Source: an uncultured Erysipelotrichaceae bacterium
GTDB taxonomy: Bacteria; Bacillota_I; Bacilli_A; RF39; UBA660
NCBI GenBank assembly: GCA_902778125.1
Contig: CACYWH010000004.1
Coordinates: 1 to 47,752 of the forward strand
DNA length: 47,752 nt
Direction: 5' to 3'
Below the pieces are notes generated by a model that had not been told where the DNA came from, did no database searches, and worked only from the letters and a program-made list of their open reading frames with translations. The translations under genes were made by a program, and so were the position numbers. Shown piece by piece: positions 43,115-47,752 of this stretch (positions are counted from its first letter, which is position 1; each line of letters begins with the position of its first letter).

Positions 43115-43409
43115 AACTTGAACACCATCCTCTCCAATAATATCTCTTTTGATTGAAAACAAATGCAAACATTTCCCTTATAAGTACTCTTACATTATGG
43201 TAATTTGGTATAGGGAATACTAGAAATATTGCAGCAATAGTAGGTAATACTTTAAGTACTGTAACCCACAATGTATTTGATTTTAATAAAATAAACAACA
43301 TTATTGATAATAATATGCCAGCACCAAGTATTATCATATCTATTTCATGAAACAATCCGAAATATAACTGACTTCTTTTACTATTTGCGGGAATTATATA
43401 TTGATTCAT
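43077..43409 (-). CDS. PrgI family (VirB3-like) membrane protein
   Basis: The 110-residue protein has two close membrane helices (about 26-45 and 48-68) and a conserved beginning QYIIPANSKRSQLYFGLFHEIDMIILG, then RVLIREMFAFVFNQKRYYWRG. PrgI proteins are inner channel parts of Gram-positive type IV secretion systems and are the counterpart of VirB3. GGAGG precedes the start. It starts just after the VirB6-like gene. Confidence 0.85.
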   Translation of the reverse strand: MNQYIIPANSKRSQLYFGLFHEIDMIILGAGILLSIMLFILLKSNTLWVTVLKVLPTIAAIFLVFPIPNYHNVRVLIREMFAFVFNQKRYYWRGWCSSYVGDTEQKAANK

Positions 43410-43411
43410 AA

Positions 43412-45877
43412 TTAATTACCTCCCGGTTTCTTTCCTGTATATCTTTGCATTAAACGATCAGTTTCCTTTGTATTAGTTGTATGAACTGCATTTTCTTGAT
43501 TAACTGCTGCTTCATGTGCTTTAGTATCAGCTTGCATTTGAGCATTAATTTTTTGTGTTTCCTGTTCATGCCAATCATTTGCAACTTTTTCAGTTGTTTT
43601 AATATTTGTAACATTAGTTTGATGTGTAGTTTCAATCTTAGTTTGATCTCTATCAATTATATTAACATTATGTTCATGTTTTCTAGTTTCAATCACCTTA
43701 TCATGTTCAATTTGTCTTATTGCTGCTTCATCTGCACCAACAGCAGCACTTCTAGCAGACTGGAATTCAGTTCTTGCATTACTTTCTGCCTGTCTATAAG
43801 CTGCTTCTGCTTGTGCTTTCAAATTATCAGCATGAGCCAATGCATCTGCTTTTTGTTGTTCAACAGTATATACAGAACCATCCAATTTATATGATTGTTT
43901 GTATTCAGCTGTTAAGGCAGTATGTCTTGCGGCTTCTGCTTCACTATTTAATCTAATATATTCACTATTATTATCAGCTACTGTATGAGCGAATGAATCT
44001 TCACTTCTACCATATTGAATACTTCCACCACTAGCAAAATTGAATTTAGAATCTGTTGTAGACATAGTTTCAGTAGCTTGAGCAATATTAGTTTGGTGCA
44101 TTCTTGTATCACTTTCAAATTTATTCATTGTCTTTGTATGTCTGTCATTTTCAGCAGTTCTATTTGAATTTACAGTATTCATTTGGCTTGTATAACTTGC
44201 ATTTTCATTATCCATCGCATCTCTTACATTTCTCATATTTTGAGCATGAGTTGTATTTACTCTAGTAGTATCAGCCTGTGTTCTTTGCTGTGCAGAATTA
44301 TAGGCAGCATTAGCAGCATTTACAGCATTTGTATGTCTAGTATTTTCTCTACTAGTTAGTTCTGCAGTTCTTATTGCGCCAACATAATTTGCACCAGTAC
44401 GTTCTCTAATTCCATATCCTATGTTAGAACGCAAAGTACCACCTCTGCCTTTCATTTGTTCTGCATTTGCTCTAGCCTTTGCAGTATTTCCAGCTAAAGT
44501 CTGGGCAATATTTTTGCCTTTACTTTCTATTCCAGCTCTGGCACCTTGATATCCACTTCTAAGAGCGTTAAATGCAGTTGCTCCTGCAGATAATCCATTA
44601 GCACGAGCTGCTTGTAAACCAGCACCTGTTCCAAGAGCAAGTCCAGCAGTTCCAGCAGCAAGGCTTTTTAGGAAACCACCAAATCCACCAGTATTATCAG
44701 CAAGTTTTGTTCCTAATACTTGATCTAAGAATTGTGGAAGAGTTTTTGCAACTCTATATCCAGCAACTACTATTAATATTAATAATATAAATTGTGTGAA
44801 TCCATTTGTTAAATGTGCATCATCGTATAAGTCATTTATATTATTCCATGCTATTGATATAAGTGCTGTAACAAAATACATAGAAGCAACTCTAATAAAT
44901 AAATTTGCATATACACTACCAAGTGTTTTTAAGAAATTTTGCCAAATTTTTGATTTCCATCCATCTTTAATAATAGTAATTATGGCTATTGGAGCTAAGA
45001 TTTGCAATATTATTAATTTAAAAGCACGTACTCCTATTTCTATAGCAATTGTAACTAAAGTATATACTAAATATAAACCTACTGCAGTACTTAATATTGG
45101 ATATTTATATTCAATTGGGACTGTAGTTCCACCCATGTCTGAATTATTAGTATCAATAAAGTTAATATCGAGGGCGACCCCAGGCAATGAAATTAAGCTA
45201 AATTCTTTCTTCGGGTCCATAGCATTCGAGTAAATAGTTGCAAGACTTGAATTTTCTTCTCTTGTATAATAGCTAAAGCCTTTTTTATGAAGGAAAATAC
45301 TTAATGTACTTACTGCGAGTGTTCTACCAAAATCATATTCTTCCCCTTCCTCATTTTGCGTACCACCGGGTCCAAAAATAAGGTTAGAAATTAAACCAGG
45401 TTCATTATTATTTTTAACACCAAACCATTCATCTAAAATATCATAACTATAATTCTCTGGTGCGCCAATTAAAACGAATGTAAATTCATTTAATAAATCA
45501 AAAATTGTACTATAAAAAACTAATAATATAGCAGCAATTGCAATATTTTTAAGTAAAGCAACTCCAGTTGCTCCATTTCCAACTTTATCTGGATCTATTA
45601 AATAAGTTATTAAAGTGTATCCAACCATAAATAACACTAATACCAATATTAGTGCTTGAATTCTATCTATAACAGGTTGTAACCACATATATATTGTATT
45701 AAAGTTCATACGAGCCATTAATTCAAACAATTTATATGAATAAGCCACTAGGGTATAAACTACTCCATCTATTAACAAAAAAATCATTGTAAAGGGTAAG
45801 AATAATATTTTTAAAGCAATATTTCCTAGTTCTTTTCCAATATCACCCCAAAATGATAATAATTGTATGTAATTCAT
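43412..45877 (-). CDS. VirB6/TrbL-like channel protein with a long Thr/Asn/His-rich coil
   Basis: The 821-residue protein has its first half built of about seven membrane helices (near 15-45, 70-90, 105-130, 268-290, 292-315, 338-362 and 380-400) with a large loop between helices 3 and 4, as in Gram-positive VirB6/TrbL proteins. A Gly/Ala-rich linker (about 405-470) leads to a 350-residue helical region full of Thr, Asn, Ala, His and Gln (such as RHTNAVNAANAAYNSAQQR), probably a long coiled coil. It is the first gene of the operon. AGGAAGTG precedes the start. Confidence 0.85.
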   Translation of the reverse strand: MNYIQLLSFWGDIGKELGNIALKILFLPFTMIFLLIDGVVYTLVAYSYKLFELMARMNFNTIYMWLQPVIDRIQALILVLVLFMVGYTLITYLIDPDKVGNGATGVALLKNIAIAAILLVFYSTIFDLLNEFTFVLIGAPENYSYDILDEWFGVKNNNEPGLISNLIFGPGGTQNEEGEEYDFGRTLAVSTLSIFLHKKGFSYYTREENSSLATIYSNAMDPKKEFSLISLPGVALDINFIDTNNSDMGGTTVPIEYKYPILSTAVGLYLVYTLVTIAIEIGVRAFKLIILQILAPIAIITIIKDGWKSKIWQNFLKTLGSVYANLFIRVASMYFVTALISIAWNNINDLYDDAHLTNGFTQFILLILIVVAGYRVAKTLPQFLDQVLGTKLADNTGGFGGFLKSLAAGTAGLALGTGAGLQAARANGLSAGATAFNALRSGYQGARAGIESKGKNIAQTLAGNTAKARANAEQMKGRGGTLRSNIGYGIRERTGANYVGAIRTAELTSRENTRHTNAVNAANAAYNSAQQRTQADTTRVNTTHAQNMRNVRDAMDNENASYTSQMNTVNSNRTAENDRHTKTMNKFESDTRMHQTNIAQATETMSTTDSKFNFASGGSIQYGRSEDSFAHTVADNNSEYIRLNSEAEAARHTALTAEYKQSYKLDGSVYTVEQQKADALAHADNLKAQAEAAYRQAESNARTEFQSARSAAVGADEAAIRQIEHDKVIETRKHEHNVNIIDRDQTKIETTHQTNVTNIKTTEKVANDWHEQETQKINAQMQADTKAHEAAVNQENAVHTTNTKETDRLMQRYTGKKPGGN

Positions 45878-45918
45878 AGTTCCACTTCCTAACTATTATA
45901 TTCATAAAAATTATAACA

Positions 45919-45954
45919 TAAAAAAATATCAAATAAAAGCATTTATTTGATATT
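45919..45954 (-). terminator. Terminator of yebC
   Basis: A 13-bp stem (45925-45937 with 45942-45954) with a 4-base loop and TTTTTT on the minus strand, separating yebC from the secretion operon. Confidence 0.88.
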
Positions 45955-45959
45955 AATTA

Positions 45960-46673
45960 TTATAATTCAACATTATGATAAACATTTGAAACATCATCCA
46001 AATCATCTAACATTTCAAGTAATCTTTCGAATTTTTCTTTTTCTTCTCCGCTCAATATTACAGTATCTTTTGCAAAATAAGAAATCTCATCTAGTTCAAA
46101 TGTAATACCAGGAAATGCATCTTCTAATGCTTTTTTAGCATTATTTAATTCAGATACTTCTGTATAAACGACAACCATGTCATCTTCAAGTTCTATATCA
46201 TTAACATCAACATCTGCATTAATAAGTGCTTCCATAATTTCATCTTCGCTATGATCTTTTATTCCCACAACACCTAAATGTTCATACATAAAACTTACAG
46301 AGTTTTGACCAGCCATTTTTGCTCCACATTTATTAAATACTGTTTTAACAAAACTAATTGTTCTGTTTGGATTATCTGTTAAACATTTAACTATTAAATT
46401 ACTTCCACCTTGAGCAAATGCTTCGTATTCAACTACATCGTAGTTCTCTCCCTCACCTTTTTTAGCTTTATCAATATTTCTATTAATTACATCCGCTGGT
46501 ACTTGTTCTCTTTTAGCTTTTTCAATAACTCGTCTTAATACATCATTTGATGCTGGATCAGGATTACTCTTTGCAGCTTTAATAATTTCTTTTGCATAAA
46601 TTGAATATAATTTACTTTTTTTAGCAGCTGTAGCAGCCATGGCTTTTGCTCTAACTTCATGAGCTCTACCCAT
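45960..46673 (-). CDS. yebC: YebC family protein of the YeeN subgroup
   Basis: The 237-residue cytoplasmic protein has the YeeN-type start MGRAHEVRAKAMAATAAKKSK rather than the AGHSKW start of classical YebC. It also has REQVPADVINRNIDKAKKG near 75-93, NLIVKCLTDNPNRTISFVKTVFNKCGAKM near 112-140 and SVSFMYEHLGVV near 145. YebC proteins act as DNA-binding regulators, or (YebC2 group) as ribosome factors that help proline-rich translation. The proline-rich protein at 25945 and others would be natural clients of the second role, but this is inference. Confidence 0.92.
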   Translation of the reverse strand: MGRAHEVRAKAMAATAAKKSKLYSIYAKEIIKAAKSNPDPASNDVLRRVIEKAKREQVPADVINRNIDKAKKGEGENYDVVEYEAFAQGGSNLIVKCLTDNPNRTISFVKTVFNKCGAKMAGQNSVSFMYEHLGVVGIKDHSEDEIMEALINADVDVNDIELEDDMVVVYTEVSELNNAKKALEDAFPGITFELDEISYFAKDTVILSGEEKEKFERLLEMLDDLDDVSNVYHNVEL

Positions 46674-46744
46674 ATATAATCACTCCTTAAATATAAATTT
46701 CTATTCATATTTTACTACAAATACAAAGGAAATAAAACATTTTT

Positions 46745-46775
46745 ATAAAAAAAGAGATTAATTTTCATTAACCTC
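46745..46775 (-). terminator. Terminator of the DUF1292-like/membrane protein unit
   Basis: Stem GAGATTAAT/ATTAACCTC with one G-T (46754-46762 with 46767-46775), TTTC loop, and TTTTTTT on the minus strand. It overlaps the stop codon. Confidence 0.8.
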
Positions 46776-47024
46776 ATTTAAATATTTACTAATTTCTTCT
46801 TTGTTTCTATTTACTAATTCTTTAAATACTTCATCATATTCCTTATCATCTTCTATTGGAACTATTTCATCATTTTCAAGATATACCAACGCAATATCAT
46901 GTTCCTCATCTTCAGATATTAAGTATAAATATTTTTTAGATTTGTAATTAAAGAAATCAACAACTATATATTTATTACCATCTTCTAAGGTAATTTCTTC
47001 TCCTCTTTCAAAGTTATCCATCAT
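46758..47024 (-). CDS. DUF1292-like acidic protein
   Basis: The 88-residue protein has the same outline as DUF1292 proteins: ITLEDGNKYIVVDFF, KYLYLISEDEEHDIALVYLENDEIVPIEDDKEYDEVF, and a C-terminal helix. It overlaps the upstream membrane-protein gene as a four-base ATGA, so both are made together. The function is unknown. Confidence 0.6.
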   Translation of the reverse strand: MMDNFERGEEITLEDGNKYIVVDFFNYKSKKYLYLISEDEEHDIALVYLENDEIVPIEDDKEYDEVFKELVNRNKEEISKYLNEVNEN

Positions 47025-47551
47025 AACGTTTTATCCTCCGAATCTAAAAATAATCCATTCTCTTCAAAATATGCTCCAAAACTAACATCTGGTTGTGCTT
47101 TATGTGTAACACCACTTTTAGGTACAATCATATCAAAGCCAGTTCTTGGTTCTATTGTGGTTGTGTATCCTGCTTTGTCAAGTTCTTCTTTTTTCCATTT
47201 GTTATAATCTACGCCTACTTTAATTGCAGCTCCAGCCATTGCAATTGTAATTAATGCCGCAGCACCTACTACAACCCTATTTCTTAATATTATTCTCTGT
47301 CTTTTTAATTTAGCTTTCTTTTTAGCCTCTATTTGTTTTTGTTTTTGGATTCTTTCTTCTCTTGCTACTCTTAATTCTCCCTCTAAATCATCTAAATATT
47401 TATCGGGATCTCTCATGATATAAGTTCTCAATCCATCTTTACCTGTTCTAACCAATTTACCATTATATACAGATATAGTGTCTCTAACTTCTTTAGGAAG
47501 TTTGTTTATTCTTTCCTTCAAATGTCTATTAGTATTGACAAATTTATCCAT
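47021..47551 (-). CDS. Unknown single-pass membrane protein
   Basis: I do not recognise this 176-residue protein. It has a charged cytoplasmic N-terminal region (about 1-75, with KLVRTGKDGLRTYIMRDPDKYLDDLE), a basic helix (about 60-98), one membrane helix near 100-120 (VVVGAAALITIAMAGAAIKVGV), and an outer tail with GYTTTIEPRTGFDMIVPKSG. The start at 47551 follows GGGAGG. It heads the two-gene unit with the DUF1292-like gene behind the promoter at 47578-47606. Confidence 0.7.
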   Translation of the reverse strand: MDKFVNTNRHLKERINKLPKEVRDTISVYNGKLVRTGKDGLRTYIMRDPDKYLDDLEGELRVAREERIQKQKQIEAKKKAKLKRQRIILRNRVVVGAAALITIAMAGAAIKVGVDYNKWKKEELDKAGYTTTIEPRTGFDMIVPKSGVTHKAQPDVSFGAYFEENGLFLDSEDKTL

Positions 47552-47577
47552 GTCATACCTCCCTTTACTATAATTTA

Positions 47578-47606
47578 AGTATAGCACTCAAATGTAAATT
47601 GTACAA
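47578..47606 (-). promoter_or_regulatory. Promoter of the membrane protein/DUF1292-like unit
   Basis: TTGTAC (47601-47606), 17 bases, TATACT (47578-47583), about 26 bases before the start codon. Confidence 0.65.
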
Positions 47607-47632
47607 CTTTTATACATGTAACTTTACACAAA

Positions 47633-47655
47633 TAAAAAGATGCTTATAAGCATCT
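47633..47655 (-). terminator. Terminator of a gene beyond the window, or part of a palindromic element
   Basis: An 18-bp perfect palindrome (47638-47655) followed on the minus strand by TTTTTATTTG. Any gene ending here would lie to the right of the window edge. Confidence 0.65.
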
Positions 47656-47668
47656 CAGACTGTAGACA

Positions 47669-47701
47669 AACCCCAGTTTTTAAAAACTGAGGTTTTTGTT
47701 T
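47669..47701. repeat. Long inverted repeat near the window end
   Basis: Arms AAACCCCAGTTTT and AAAACTGAGGTTT with a 3- to 4-base loop; one C/A mismatch becomes a G-U pair on the minus strand. With the hairpin at 47638-47655 it makes a compact double-hairpin unit. The rest of 47588-47752 holds no gene that I can see. Confidence 0.7.
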
Positions 47702-47752
47702 GGAATAATTTTTGAAGAAAAAACAATATTTTTATAAAAATATCAGTAAAGT

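Noticed and set aside
43481..43956. Cys/Phe-rich plus-strand frames opposite the VirB6-like coil
   Set aside because: Antisense shadow of a biased sense sequence, with no ribosome site.
44796..45233. Plus-strand 145-codon frame opposite the VirB6-like membrane region
   Set aside because: It lies wholly within a well-supported gene on the other strand and matches no known pattern.
35494..45877. Prophage or standard integrative conjugative element
   Set aside because: No capsid, tail, integrase, relaxase or flanking direct repeats visible, and housekeeping genes abut both ends. A boundary outside the window cannot be excluded.
47588..47752. A further small gene in the last 165 bases
   Set aside because: Only hairpins and A/T-rich sequence are visible; no start with a ribosome site.

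Overview
The window is about 48 kb of very A+T-rich (by eye roughly three quarters A+T) bacterial chromosome. Shine-Dalgarno sites (GGAGG, and often GGTGAT), sigma-A-like promoters (TTGACA-N17-TATAAT) and families typical of the class Bacilli (YutD, CvfD/YugI-like S1 protein, YjbA/UPF0736-like protein, SpoVIF, YunB, ribonuclease Y) point to a low-GC Firmicute, most likely an uncultured gut-type Bacilli lineage. TGA is a normal stop codon (for example in ATGA start/stop overlaps), so this is not a mycoplasma using code 4. Nearly all genes lie on the minus strand. The plus-strand exceptions are a FemX-like gene, a ferredoxin, uppP and a radical SAM gene.

Layout. 1-594: 5' part of a YhcG/PDDEXK nuclease-family gene, cut by the window edge. 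0.65-8 kb: enolase; a FemX-like peptidoglycan branching enzyme; a small SpoVIF-like sporulation protein; a thiol-redox pair (CcdA-type membrane protein fused to a CPHC thioredoxin domain, plus a small CPSC thioredoxin); an SDR; two linked unknown genes; a 5'-nucleotidase-like HAD protein; and an NrtR-type Nudix regulator with a palindromic operator inside its own promoter and a second copy in front of the HAD gene. 8-23 kb: ribonuclease Y, a D-Ala-D-Ala carboxypeptidase, a PH-domain protein, a lone cysteine-rich pseudopilin, a MacB-like ABC transporter, a lipase-like hydrolase, a zinc-ribbon membrane protein, a lipoprotein, a YibE/YibF pair, an ASCH protein, an M23 peptidase and a second SDR. 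23.47-24.54 kb: an array of 12 tRNAs (all with encoded CCA) with one strong promoter and one terminator.

24.6-35.5 kb: an S1-domain protein, a YutH-like spore coat protein, a proline/valine-rich protein, a DUF1292-like protein, YutD, YunB, a Glu/Lys-rich tail-anchored protein, ferredoxin, RluB, a second D-Ala-D-Ala carboxypeptidase, a lipoprotein, a YjbA-like protein, UppP, a TIGR01212 radical SAM protein, a VTT membrane protein and a single-domain rhodanese. 35.5-45.9 kb: one co-directional type IV secretion operon (VirB6/TrbL-like, PrgI, a separate VirB4 N-domain-like protein, VirB4 ATPase, bifunctional M23 + lysozyme protein, two small NTF2-like membrane proteins, VirD4 coupling protein). 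46-47.6 kb: YebC/YeeN, a DUF1292-like protein and a single-pass membrane protein, then a palindrome-rich tail.

The main biological threads are cell-wall metabolism (FemX, UppP, two carboxypeptidases, M23 enzymes), remnants or members of a sporulation programme (SpoVIF, YunB, YutH-like), a small redox relay for exported proteins, a compact NrtR regulatory unit, and a chromosomal type IV secretion system with no relaxase, integrase or attachment site visible nearby. That last operon is the best candidate for an undescribed system. Two sequence habits recur: terminator hairpins that begin inside the 3' end of the gene, and a TATAAT-TTAAT-ATG arrangement that suggests several leaderless mRNAs.
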